From positions 1 to 60,797 of the forward strand of contig CAZJGG010000009.1 in the NCBI GenBank assembly GCA_964545475.1: 60,797 bases of DNA, given 5' to 3'. Below are positions 43,671-51,785 of this stretch, piece after piece; the first letter of the stretch is position 1, and the number at the start of each line of letters is the position of its first letter. The notes under the pieces are model-generated. The model saw only the letters and a list, made by a program, of their open reading frames with translations. It was not told the DNA's origin and did not search any database. This DNA comes from CAZJGG01 sp964545475. GTDB taxonomy: Bacteria > Bacillota > Clostridia > Lachnospirales > JAISER01. The position numbers and the translations under genes were made by a program.

Positions 43671-45536
43671 ATGGAAAAAGGTAATTTATCAATTAACAGC
43701 GAAAATATATTGCCAATTATAAAAAAATGGCTTTATTCAGATACTGATATTTTTGTAAGAGAAATGGTTTCTAATGCCACAGATGCTATAACTAAAATGA
43801 AAAAGCTTGTAGATATGGGTGACGCCCCTAATGTGCCTAAAGACGAAAAATATCAAGTTACTGTTAAATTAGATAAAGAAAACGGAACAATTTCTTTTAT
43901 AGACAACGGTATAGGTATGACTGCAGATGAAATTAAGCAGTATATTAACCAAATTGCGTTTTCCGGCGCAAGCGATTTTATTGAAAAATATAAAGACAAA
44001 ATTGATAAAGACAACGAAATTATCGGTCATTTCGGGCTTGGCTTTTATTCTGCTTTTATGGTTGCTTCAAAAGTTGAAATTGACACACTTTCCTATAAAG
44101 ACGGGGCGCAAGCTGCCAAATGGTTTTGCGACGGCGGCATAGAATATGAACTTACCGACGGCGAAAGAACGAGCCGTGGAACAACAATTACTCTTTATTT
44201 AATGGACGATGAGAAAGAATTTTTAGAAACTTACAAGCTTTCAACTATTTTGCGGAAATATTGCGGCTTTTTGCCGGTAGAAATATATCTTGAAGATAGT
44301 AAAGTTGTGGAAAATGAAGAAGGCGAAAAACCAGAAGAGCCACACCCAATAAACGATACAAACCCATTATGGCTTAAACAGCCAAACGAAACAACTGACG
44401 AAGAATATAAAGAATTTTATCATAAAGTGTTTTCAGACTTTAACGACCCTCTTTTCTGGATACACCTTAACATGGATTATCCATTTAGACTTAAAGGAAT
44501 TTTGTATTTTCCAAAATTAAAACATGAGCTTGAATCAATTGAGGGGCAAGTTAAGCTTTATAACAACCAAGTGTTTATTGCTGATAATATAAAAGAAGTT
44601 ATCCCTGAATTTTTACTCCTTTTAAAAGGAACAATCGACTGCCCGGATTTACCGCTTAACGTTTCCAGAAGCTTTTTACAAAACGATGGTTATGTAACAA
44701 AAATGTCCGGTTATATAACTAAAAAAGTTGCAGACAAAATTAACTCTATATTTAAAAAAGACAGAGAGCAATTTAACACTTATTGGAGCGACATCCACCC
44801 ATTTATTAAATACGGCTGTATAAGAGAAAAGGACTTTTATGAAAAAGTTAAGCCAAGCATTATATTTAAATCTATAAAAGGTGATTTTGTTACTTTAGAA
44901 GAGTTTTTAGAACGTAACAAAGAAAAAACCGGGGATAAAGTATTTTATGTAACAAACGAAAACGTTCAGGCTCAATATGTTCAAATGTTTAAAGAGCAAG
45001 ACATGGATGCTGTCATTTTAAATACGAACCTTGATAATCCGTTTATTTCTTATTTGGAATCTTACGAAAGCAATGTGCATTTCCATAGAATTGACTCGGA
45101 TATTTCCGAATCTTTAAAAGACGGGGAAGCAGCAGAAACAAAAGAGCTTGACGAAGCTTTGCAAGAACTGTTTAAAAAATCATTAAACAATGAAAACATT
45201 GTTATTAAAGCGGAAAACCTTAAAAACAACAAACTTGCCGCTGTTATTTTACAGCCGGAACACGCAAGACGTATGGCGGAAATGAGCAAAATGTTTGGCG
45301 GCATGAATATGGGCGGAGCTTTTCCTTCAGAAGAGTCTCTTGTGCTTAACAAAAACAGCTCTTTAGTGCAAAAACTTATGGAAATTAAAGACAATACAGA
45401 AAGAGAAAATGACATAAAGCTTATTTGCGAACACATTTACGACCTTGCAATGTTAAGCTACAAGCCGTTATCCCCTGAAGCAATGACAAAGTTTATTGAA
45501 AGAAGTAATTACTTCCTGCAAAACACTATAAATTAA
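43671..45536 (+). CDS. htpG: Molecular chaperone HtpG (Hsp90)
   Basis: A 621-residue ATP-dependent chaperone. Seen in the N-terminal GHKL ATPase domain: DIFVREMVSNATDAITK, SFIDNGIGMTADEIKQYI in part, and IGHFGLGFYSAFMVA; then the middle domain with FWIHLNMDYPF and LPLNVSRSFLQND, and a C-terminal dimer domain. Length is normal. An ATG at 43671 gives the family start; aaggag is 11 bases upstream. CIRCE places it under HrcA heat-shock control. Confidence 0.97.
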   Translation: MEKGNLSINSENILPIIKKWLYSDTDIFVREMVSNATDAITKMKKLVDMGDAPNVPKDEKYQVTVKLDKENGTISFIDNGIGMTADEIKQYINQIAFSGASDFIEKYKDKIDKDNEIIGHFGLGFYSAFMVASKVEIDTLSYKDGAQAAKWFCDGGIEYELTDGERTSRGTTITLYLMDDEKEFLETYKLSTILRKYCGFLPVEIYLEDSKVVENEEGEKPEEPHPINDTNPLWLKQPNETTDEEYKEFYHKVFSDFNDPLFWIHLNMDYPFRLKGILYFPKLKHELESIEGQVKLYNNQVFIADNIKEVIPEFLLLLKGTIDCPDLPLNVSRSFLQNDGYVTKMSGYITKKVADKINSIFKKDREQFNTYWSDIHPFIKYGCIREKDFYEKVKPSIIFKSIKGDFVTLEEFLERNKEKTGDKVFYVTNENVQAQYVQMFKEQDMDAVILNTNLDNPFISYLESYESNVHFHRIDSDISESLKDGEAAETKELDEALQELFKKSLNNENIVIKAENLKNNKLAAVILQPEHARRMAEMSKMFGGMNMGGAFPSEESLVLNKNSSLVQKLMEIKDNTERENDIKLICEHIYDLAMLSYKPLSPEAMTKFIERSNYFLQNTIN

Positions 45537-45638
45537 GCTTCCTAAGCATCCATGGTTTCCCCTATGTACAGGCACATAATCTTTTCTTATGCGTAATATA
45601 AAATATTGATAAGCATACCATAAGAAAGGGGATATATT

Positions 45639-45779
45639 ATGTGTTTTAGAAGAAGGGTTTGTGGTTTCTGCCTTTTATCTTTTTCTTTTGGCATGTTTTT
45701 AGGCGTCATACTAACAAACAGCGCACTCATTCTGGCGGCGCTTTTGCTTATAATTGGTTTTTGGCTTTTGTTTATGTAA
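45639..45779 (+). CDS. 46-residue membrane protein
   Basis: ATG after aaaggggat. The product begins CFRRRVCGFC and then has a long hydrophobic run that could form one or two helices, with a C-terminal GFWLLFM. Such small hydrophobic proteins next to spoVM may be co-expressed in sporulation; that is inference. 19 bases separate it from spoVM. Confidence 0.6.
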   Translation: MCFRRRVCGFCLLSFSFGMFLGVILTNSALILAALLLIIGFWLLFM

Positions 45780-45798
45780 TTTTTGGGGGGTGTTTGTA

Positions 45799-45870
45799 TT
45801 GAGGTTCACCGTAATAAAATTACCTAAATTTTTAGGCACAATACTTAAAAGGATATTAGGAATGCACTGA
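45799..45870 (+). CDS. spoVM: Stage V sporulation protein SpoVM
   Basis: A 23-residue amphipathic peptide read from TTG, with gggggg 8 bases upstream. The core IKLPKFLG followed by I....LG matches Bacillus subtilis SpoVM (26 residues, from memory) at the conserved positions, including the proline that bends the helix. SpoVM recognises the convex forespore membrane and anchors SpoIVA to start coat assembly. The initiator TTG and the length explain why it is easily missed. No other frame in this stretch makes sense. Confidence 0.88.
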   Translation: MRFTVIKLPKFLGTILKRILGMH

Positions 45871-45965
45871 TACTATTTCCACGCCAAAACCTTGAAAAAA
45901 CTTGTCTTTTTGGTGTATTTCTGCGTTTTCTTTCAATGTTTTGATATGGATATAGTATGAACACT

Positions 45966-46005
45966 TAAAAAAAGCCGTGGTAACTTTATGACCACGGCTT
46001 TTTTT
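45966..46005. terminator. Bidirectional terminator
   Basis: AAAAAAAGCCGTGGT pairs with ACCACGGCTTTTTTT. It closes the htpG-spoVM side and the cotF-spoIIQ side. The 306-base gap 45871-46176 otherwise holds only the repeat at 46066-46170. Confidence 0.9.
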
Positions 46006-46065
46006 GCGATTTTCTAAAATAACGGATGCAAAGTTTCTGCATTCCGCCATCTTTAATTTTATTAC

Positions 46066-46170
46066 ATAACTATTTGCAAAAACATAAACAGCTGTGTTCG
46101 CGGAAACAGCGGTGAAACGTTTGCTGTTTCCGCTCCACACCTGTCAATGTTTTGTCAAATTGCTCTAGCT
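46066..46170. mobile_element. Family C palindromic repeat
   Basis: One end reads CTATTTGCAAAAACAT, the other (reverse complement) TAGAGCAATTTGACAAAACAT, with an inner stem around GGAAACAG. It resembles 59447-59514. Confidence 0.6.
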
Positions 46171-46176
46171 ATTGCT

Positions 46177-46464
46177 CTACATTGCTGGAATAGGTCCGCC
46201 GCCTTGGTGCATAGTAGCTGACTGCGTGAGTTTGGATTTAATAGTCGTAGCGTCCTGCGGACTTGCAGGAGGCGCCGGGATATAATATCCTTTTTGTTCA
46301 GCGATTTTATATAAATCGTATTGGAACTTTTCATCGCCGTCGCGCATTTGCTGGAAAGTTTGTCTTAAATTCGGGTTGCCGCATTCTGTAATAACTTTTG
46401 CGTAATTGCCTATGCTTGCTTTAGTACCGCTTAAAACATCTAATACCATGTCTCTTTCTTGCAT
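46177..46464 (-). CDS. CotF-like spore coat protein
   Basis: A 95-residue helical protein. RDMVLDVLSGTKASIGNYAKVI and LRQTFQQMRDGDEKFQYDLY match the CotF/ferritin-like coat family; the tail is Gly/Pro-rich with YYIPAPPASP. Ribosome site aaggagg. It follows a shorter related gene on the same strand. Confidence 0.82.
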   Translation of the reverse strand: MQERDMVLDVLSGTKASIGNYAKVITECGNPNLRQTFQQMRDGDEKFQYDLYKIAEQKGYYIPAPPASPQDATTIKSKLTQSATMHQGGGPIPAM

Positions 46465-46503
46465 TGTTTGTCCTCCTTAAAATATAGCTTCGTATTGCTT
46501 GCT

Positions 46504-46686
46504 CTAAATCATTTGAATCAAATTGTTTGCTGCTTGCATTGCCTGCTTTGATGCGTTTGTAAACATTTGTTTAATTTGAGGGTCTTGGCATTGAGAAGCG
46601 TATGTGTTAAACTTTGATGCCATCATTTGATGCCCTGATGCAATTTCCCTAATGGAGTTAAGCTCTGATTGTGTGAAATTAGACAT
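46504..46686 (-). CDS. Small CotF-related protein
   Basis: A 60-residue helical protein. LNSIREIASGHQMMASKFNTYASQCQDPQIKQMF (in part: SGHQMMASKFNTYA) resembles the N-terminal half of CotF-type proteins. Ribosome site aaaaggaga. It sits between spoIIQ and the longer CotF-like gene, likely a coat-related pair expressed in sporulation. Confidence 0.7.
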   Translation of the reverse strand: MSNFTQSELNSIREIASGHQMMASKFNTYASQCQDPQIKQMFTNASKQAMQAANNLIQMI

Positions 46687-46708
46687 AGTTTTCTCTCCTT
46701 TTTAAAAA

Positions 46709-47722
46709 TTATTCAAGCAACGTTGTTGGGTCTACTGCTACTTCGTCTTTAGTTACTTTAAAGCCAACGTGGTTGCCTAAAAGCACTGTATAAATAGATG
46801 GGCTTGCAACGCCGCCTAATACCTGACCTTTAGTAATAGCGTCGTTTTCTTTGACTAACACACGGTCTTGAAGCTGACTGTATGTAGTCTTCCAACCATT
46901 ACCGTTGTCAATAACTACAGTTTTGCCGGTTTCTCTTGTCTTTGTTATTTTTTCAACAACACCGTCTGCCGCAGCCACAACCTGATCTCCAACTTCGGCT
47001 TTAATGCAGAGAGTATCGTTGGTTCTGTATTGGTCAAGGGTTTTGTCATAAATCGCATGTTTATCGCTAAAATACATAACTACATCGCCAAATACAGGCC
47101 ATTTCATTCTTGTGTCTTCTGAAAAGCCCTCAAATCCGGCATCAACATTTCTTGGTCTTTGTCCTTGCGCCATAGCAGCCGCATCTGTTTCGTCAAAAGC
47201 ATCTGTTTCAGCATAGTAGTTGTCTAATTCTTCCGCTTCAGTACGTTCGCTAGACTTTTTGTCTGCCGGTTTTTCAGCAGGTTTATCACTTGGCTTTGCG
47301 GATTGTTCGTTGTTAGAATCCGAAGTCGAAGGAGCTGGTGCTGATGGTGCAGGCGTAACAGCAGGTGCCTGTGAATTTGATTTTGGCACATCTGGTTTTG
47401 CAGCAGGTGGTGGCGTGATTTTCGGAGCGTTACTTCTGGCTGATTCATCTTCTAAAGCCAGTTCCTCTTCATCCATATAAATGGCAATTTCGTCATCAAC
47501 CTCTTGTTGCATTAAGCTGCTACCGTTGTTAAGGCTTGTTGTTTTCATTTTGTCAAAATCAACTTCGTTGTTTTGAGATAACTGCGGAGTCTTATTTAAC
47601 AAAGACAGGTTATTAAAAGAAACCGCTGCTGCTATAACCATTACAACACCAAGACAAGAGTACAGCGCTACATAAAATCCTTTCTTTTTAAAAATACTTT
47701 CCTTTGGATTTTGATTTTTCAT
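46709..47722 (-). CDS. spoIIQ: SpoIIQ-like M23 family protein
   Basis: A 337-residue forespore-type membrane protein. One N-terminal helix (about 14-34), then a long acidic and Pro/Ala/Ser-rich linker (about 60-190), then a LytM/M23 domain with MKWPVFGDVVMYFS, HAIYDKTLDQY, GVVEKI and VIDNGNGWKTTYSQL. The HxxxD half of the zinc site is present, but the usual HxH reads HVG, so endopeptidase activity is doubtful, as in other SpoIIQ proteins. SpoIIQ pairs with SpoIIIAH across the intermembrane space. Its place after murA is typical of Clostridia. Confidence 0.82.
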   Translation of the reverse strand: MKNQNPKESIFKKKGFYVALYSCLGVVMVIAAAVSFNNLSLLNKTPQLSQNNEVDFDKMKTTSLNNGSSLMQQEVDDEIAIYMDEEELALEDESARSNAPKITPPPAAKPDVPKSNSQAPAVTPAPSAPAPSTSDSNNEQSAKPSDKPAEKPADKKSSERTEAEELDNYYAETDAFDETDAAAMAQGQRPRNVDAGFEGFSEDTRMKWPVFGDVVMYFSDKHAIYDKTLDQYRTNDTLCIKAEVGDQVVAAADGVVEKITKTRETGKTVVIDNGNGWKTTYSQLQDRVLVKENDAITKGQVLGGVASPSIYTVLLGNHVGFKVTKDEVAVDPTTLLE

Positions 47723-47770
47723 CCAATTAACACCTCCAGTTGTATTATTGCCGAAGCATTTTACAGTTAT

Positions 47771-49042
47771 TCATAGTTTTGGAAAATTTTCTAATCTTTT
47801 TATTTTTCCTCCAAGATTTGTTAATTTTTTATCAAAGCCAACATAACCCCTGTCTATATGATATATATTAGAAAGTTCTGTCTCCCCTTCGGCGCAAAGC
47901 CCTGCAAGCATAAGAGCAGCTCCTGCCCTTAAATCCGTAGCTTTAACCTGGCTTCCTGTGAGCTTGCTTATCCCCTCTACAATTGCAGAGCGGCTTTCAA
48001 TTTTTATGCTTGCTCCCATGCGTTTTAATTCCCCAACGTGCATAAACCTGTTTTCAAAAACAGTTTCTGTAACAACGCTATTCCCTTCCACAAGGGTTAA
48101 TAGCCCCATAAACTGGGCTTGCATATCTGTAGGAAAGCCGGGATACGGCATAGTTTTTATATCTGTTCCGATTAAGCCGCTTCCGCCTTTTACAAAAAGC
48201 CCGTTATCAGTTTGCTTAATTAAAGCCCCTGATTCTTCTAGCTTTGCTATAATCGGCTTTAAATGCTCAACCACAACGTTTTCTATATTTATTTCTCCCT
48301 TTGTCATTGCGGCGGCAATCATAAACGTTCCTGCTTCAATTCTGTCCGGAATAATCGTGTGTTCTCCACCTGTTAAGCTGTTTACGCCGTTTATACGGAT
48401 TGTATCTGTTCCTGCACCTTTAATTTGCGCACCAATTGAGTTTAAAAAGCTTGATAAATCTACAATTTCCGGCTCTACGGCGCAGTTTTCAATTATAGTC
48501 TGCCCTTCTGCTAAAACCGCCGCCATAATAATGTTTTCTGTTGCCCCTACGCTGGGGAAGTCTAAATATATTTTGTTTCCTTTAAGCCTTTTTGCCTTTG
48601 CATAAACAAAACCGTGTTCCTGATAAATTTCTGCCCCCAAAGCCCCGAAGCCTTTTAAATGAAGTTCTACAGGCCGTGCGCCTATGGCACAACCCCCGGG
48701 AAGAGGAATTTCAATTTCCCCAAGCCTTGCCAAAAGAGGGCCGGCTATTAAAAAAGATGCACGCATTTTACTGGCAAGTTCGTATGGGGCGGCGGCAGGA
48801 ACAATCTTTGAGCAATTTATTAATAAACGGTCTTTTTGCTTGTCCCAATTTGTCTTTGCACCGAACTCCCTTAAAATACGCTCCATTATTTTAACGTCGC
48901 TTAACTCAGGAATATCATTTATAACGCAATCATTTTCCGTAAGCAGTGTGGCTGCTAAAATCGGAAGCACCGAATTTTTTGAACCGTCAATTCTAACCGT
49001 GCCTTTTAAAGGCGGACTTTTTTCTATTATAATCTTGTCCAT
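47771..49042 (-). CDS. murA: UDP-N-acetylglucosamine 1-carboxyvinyltransferase (MurA)
   Basis: A 423-residue enzyme for the first committed step of peptidoglycan synthesis, transferring enolpyruvate to UDP-GlcNAc. Seen: GSKNSVLPILAATLL, the active-site cysteine in PLPGGCAIGARPVELHLKG (in part: GGCAIGARPVELH), GTFMIAAAMT, and PTDMQAQFMGLL. The cysteine makes it fosfomycin-sensitive in principle. It lies 48 bases upstream of spoIIQ on the same strand. Confidence 0.97.
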   Translation of the reverse strand: MDKIIIEKSPPLKGTVRIDGSKNSVLPILAATLLTENDCVINDIPELSDVKIMERILREFGAKTNWDKQKDRLLINCSKIVPAAAPYELASKMRASFLIAGPLLARLGEIEIPLPGGCAIGARPVELHLKGFGALGAEIYQEHGFVYAKAKRLKGNKIYLDFPSVGATENIIMAAVLAEGQTIIENCAVEPEIVDLSSFLNSIGAQIKGAGTDTIRINGVNSLTGGEHTIIPDRIEAGTFMIAAAMTKGEINIENVVVEHLKPIIAKLEESGALIKQTDNGLFVKGGSGLIGTDIKTMPYPGFPTDMQAQFMGLLTLVEGNSVVTETVFENRFMHVGELKRMGASIKIESRSAIVEGISKLTGSQVKATDLRAGAALMLAGLCAEGETELSNIYHIDRGYVGFDKKLTNLGGKIKRLENFPKL

Positions 49043-49096
49043 TTATGCACCCCATTTCTGTTTATAGAAATTATTGCCATCAATTCATAAAAAAAA

Positions 49097-49159
49097 ACAG
49101 TGTGAAGATTAAAGAATTGATTATTTTAAATAAAATCAATTCTTTAATCTTCACACTGT
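49097..49159 (-). terminator. Terminator with a perfect 26-bp stem
   Basis: 49097-49122 pairs without mismatch with 49134-49159 around an 11-base loop; on the minus strand it is followed by a run of T. It ends the two-gene unit 49172-49901 before murA. Confidence 0.9.
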
Positions 49160-49171
49160 TCTTGTAAGTAA

Positions 49172-49441
49172 TTATTGGGTTTCCATTAAATTTACAATTG
49201 CCTTAAACTTTTTCTGTTCCTCCGGCGGCATTGTTTCAAGTATGGCAATAATCATTGCTTGTTTTTCTTCCTTAGAAAGGGGTCTTGTTTGTTTAACCCT
49301 GTTCATGTACTCCATAAAGATTGGCATGGCTTCTAATGGCTTTTTGCCCTTAGTTTTTTCTATAACCTCTTTAACTGCTTGTTTTTTATCTTCATCAAAT
49401 AATTTAAATGCGTCTTTTTTAAAGATTTCATCAATATCCAT
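49172..49441 (-). CDS. Small charged helical protein of unknown function
   Basis: An 89-residue protein, lysine- and glutamate-rich, all-helical in appearance, with LEAMPIFMEYMNRVKQTRPLS and a C-terminal MPPEEQKKFKAIVNLME. The phrase MPPxxQxKxxxxxxLM recurs in the partner upstream (MPPDKQRKIDMLL), so the two may share a fold. It overlaps that gene by 11 bases. Confidence 0.7.
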   Translation of the reverse strand: MDIDEIFKKDAFKLFDEDKKQAVKEVIEKTKGKKPLEAMPIFMEYMNRVKQTRPLSKEEKQAMIIAILETMPPEEQKKFKAIVNLMETQ

Positions 49442-49901
49442 TTTGTACCTCCATCATTTTATTATACATCTCAAAAGCAGAGGCTACTTGCAGCAGCATG
49501 TCAATTTTCCTTTGTTTATCCGGCGGCATATGAGGCTTTATTGCAGAGAGCATTCCCCTGCGCCAATCCCCGTTTGAAACCATTTGTATGTTTTTGTTAA
49601 TCATATTGGAGCTATACATTTCCATAAGCTTTTGAATTTCTATAAACTTAATAAAAATCGCCATCATTCTTTGGTATCTAACGTCTAAATATGGAATTGC
49701 GGCTTTTATTGCCCTAAGCTCCGGAGTATATATATAATCGTCGAAATAAACATGGGTTTCACTTTCTATGTTCTGCATTGTGCTTTTATGTCCTTCATTT
49801 TCCTGGTCTTCCTCATGCTGGCTTTCATTAAATTCCTGCATCATTTGAATAAACTTCATCATTTCAAGCATTTTTTCATATTGATTTTCCATATCTTCCA
49901 T
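49431..49901 (-). CDS. Methionine-rich acidic protein of unknown function
   Basis: About 156 residues, very rich in methionine (about one residue in eight) and acidic near the start (MEDMENQYEKMLEMMKFIQM in part). It contains YTPELRAIKAAIPYLDVRYQ and MPPDKQRKIDMLLQVASAFEM. Start at 49901 uses ggtggga as the site; ATG 49919 overlaps it. Cytoplasmic, no membrane segment. It is the first gene of a two-gene unit ending at the 49097 terminator. Confidence 0.68.
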   Translation of the reverse strand: MEDMENQYEKMLEMMKFIQMMQEFNESQHEEDQENEGHKSTMQNIESETHVYFDDYIYTPELRAIKAAIPYLDVRYQRMMAIFIKFIEIQKLMEMYSSNMINKNIQMVSNGDWRRGMLSAIKPHMPPDKQRKIDMLLQVASAFEMYNKMMEVQNGY

Positions 49902-50024
49902 TTCATCACTTCCCACCATTTATTATCGTATGCTCCGTTTATAAGAAATAGCCCATACTATATCAGCATGGGCTTATAAGTTTTTTACTAGAGCAATTTG
50001 AATTTGAATTCAAATCCTTAATCA

Positions 50025-50042
50025 GGGGCGGCATTTGCCGCC
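50025..50042. repeat. GC-rich hairpin and short tandem repeats
   Basis: GGGCGGCA pairs with TGCCGCCC in a small hairpin; about 30 bases on, ggtact is repeated three times followed by ggcact. Just before it lies agagcaatttgaatttgaa, resembling a family C end. The 411-base gap 49902-50312 holds these and the element at 50125-50231, and no gene that I can see. Confidence 0.5.
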
Positions 50043-50124
50043 CACAATTTTTTCTCTGGTTATAGGTACTGGTACTGGTACTGGCACTGGAAATGATGCT
50101 CTTGCAATTCCGAAAATAATCAAT

Positions 50125-50231
50125 GGGCGTTTTGAATAATCCTTATTAGGAAAATTTCAGATGTAAAAACTACCTGATTTAGCGACGTTTTTACATTGTT
50201 TTGAAGTTTTTTATCAATATTCAACACGCCC
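50125..50231. mobile_element. Family A MITE-like element (full copy)
   Basis: About 107 bp from GGGCGTTTTGAATAATCC to TATTCAACACGCCC, with internal ATGTAAAAAC pairing to GTTTTTACAT. It is close to the reverse complement of 12058-12163 over its whole length. Confidence 0.82.
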
Positions 50232-50312
50232 TCATTATAGGCTTTCAGCATATTTTTCGCAGTAAAGCGTTTATGAAAGATGCATGCCTATATTGTTATT
50301 TTCTGGGGTTGC

Positions 50313-50489
50313 CTAACTTGCTTCAAATGCTCCGAAACCCTTGTGCATACCGCATCCGCCGCCTGGGTTCATCATAGACATAAGCATAAACATCATTAAC
50401 ATATCGTTCATTTGTCCGCCTTGCCCTCCACCCATCATCATCATCATGAGTAAAGGCATCATTAAATTATTTGAAGCCATGGGATTCAT
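50313..50489 (-). CDS. 58-residue methionine-rich protein
   Basis: A tiny protein of which 18 of 58 residues are methionine, including a run of five, with glycine-rich spacers GGGQGGQ and a Cys/His-containing GGGCGMHKG. Start at 50489 follows aaggagg. It could bind copper or silver through thioethers, resist oxidation, or be a coat component; none of these is shown. It joins the other methionine-rich gene at 49431 on the same strand but across a family A element. Confidence 0.68.
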   Translation of the reverse strand: MNPMASNNLMMPLLMMMMMGGGQGGQMNDMLMMFMLMSMMNPGGGCGMHKGFGAFEAS

Positions 50490-50563
50490 CACGTAAGCCT
50501 CCTTAATAATTTCATTTCCATGTATACTATGATTGTGCTGAAAAAAAATTGACAATATTTTTC

Positions 50564-50593
50564 TTGCAAAACAAGCATTATTTGCATTATAAT
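50564..50593 (+). promoter_or_regulatory. Candidate promoter of the glmU-like gene
   Basis: TTGCAA and TATAAT with an 18-base spacer, 28 bases before the start codon. An upstream perfect TTGACA (50549-50554) is too far away to pair with this -10. Confidence 0.5.
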
Positions 50594-50620
50594 AATTAAA
50601 AGCTAAAAAAGGAGAGTTCT

Positions 50621-51673
50621 ATGAAAGCTATTATCTTATATTCCCAAGAATGGACTTTACACACCCAGATTATTGATAAAACGGTTTTGGAATATATGAC
50701 CGAAGCTTTAAAAGACACTAAAGCTAATGAAATTTTAACCTTAGATAAAAAAAATAGTTTAAGCGAAATTTTAAAAAGCGAAAAAGAGGCTGTTATATTT
50801 ACAGCTCCAATGCCGCTTATTACAAAAAGTACTGTGGATAACATAATAAACAGTCACAGAAAATCTGGAGAGGCTTGTACATATGTTTGTGGGGTTTATG
50901 TTTTAAATTGTGAAGATTTATCCCTAAGTTTACTTTCAGAGTGTAATGAACATACTTATAGTCAAGCAGAGTTTTTAAAAGTTACGGATGGTCTTTCTTT
51001 ATCAAAAGCCGTAGAAGTTATGAAGCAAAAAATTAATTTAAGCCATTTACAAAACGGTGTAATAATAATTGACCCTTCTCAAACGTATATAGGTTTATCG
51101 GTTGTAATTGGCAAAGGAACGGTTATTTACCCTCAAACATATTTAGAAGGTCAAACGGTTATTGGTGAAAACTGTATTATAGGGCCTAGCACTAAGATTT
51201 ATAAATCCGTTGTTTCTGATGGAGTTTTAGCAGAATATTCGGTAATTTTAGAATCTGAAGTAGGCAGTGAAACAACTGTTGGTCCTTTTGCTTATATGCG
51301 CCCTAAATCAAAGGTTGGTAAACATTGTAAAGTTGGAGATTTTGTAGAGATTAAAAATTCCGTTATAGGAGACTATACAAAAGCTTCACATTTAACATAT
51401 GTAGGCGACTCTGACGTAGGCAGCCACGTTAATTTCGGATGCGGCACAGTTACAGTAAATTATGACGGCGCAAACAAATTCCGCACAGTAATTGAGGATA
51501 ATGTTTTCATTGGATGCAACACAAACCTAGTTGCTCCCGTTACTGTTAAAGAGAACTCTTACACAGCCGCAGGTTCTACAATAACTGAGGATGTTCCCCC
51601 AAACTCTTTAGCTATAGCAAGAGAGCGCCAAGTTAATAAAACAACATGGCAAAGAAAAGTTAAAAAACATTAA
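50621..51673 (+). CDS. GlmU-like acetyltransferase with degenerate N-terminal domain
   Basis: A 350-residue protein. The C-terminal two thirds is the GlmU left-handed beta-helix acetyltransferase: GVIIIDPSQTYI, FAYMRPKSKVGKHCKVGDFVE in part, KASHLTYVGDSDVG, FGCGTVTVNYDGANKF, and SYTAAGSTITEDVP, which makes N-acetylglucosamine-1-phosphate. The N-terminus is about 100 residues short and begins AIILYSQEWTLHTQ, with no LAAGxGTRM nucleotidyltransferase motif. So uridylylation must come from another protein, or the enzyme has another role. Ribosome site aaaggagag. Confidence 0.82.
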   Translation: MKAIILYSQEWTLHTQIIDKTVLEYMTEALKDTKANEILTLDKKNSLSEILKSEKEAVIFTAPMPLITKSTVDNIINSHRKSGEACTYVCGVYVLNCEDLSLSLLSECNEHTYSQAEFLKVTDGLSLSKAVEVMKQKINLSHLQNGVIIIDPSQTYIGLSVVIGKGTVIYPQTYLEGQTVIGENCIIGPSTKIYKSVVSDGVLAEYSVILESEVGSETTVGPFAYMRPKSKVGKHCKVGDFVEIKNSVIGDYTKASHLTYVGDSDVGSHVNFGCGTVTVNYDGANKFRTVIEDNVFIGCNTNLVAPVTVKENSYTAAGSTITEDVPPNSLAIARERQVNKTTWQRKVKKH

Positions 51674-51698
51674 AAAACGTTTACACCACTGTTTTTTA

Positions 51699-51727
51699 TT
51701 GACTTATTAACTGAAAAAATATACAAT
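51699..51727 (+). promoter_or_regulatory. Promoter of the LysM protein gene
   Basis: TTGACT and TACAAT with a 17-base spacer, about 55 bases before the start codon. Confidence 0.6.
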
Positions 51728-51785
51728 GTGTTTGAAACCTAAAATAAAAAAATAGTTTAAACAAAAGAAAAACAGGAGGTGGCTT

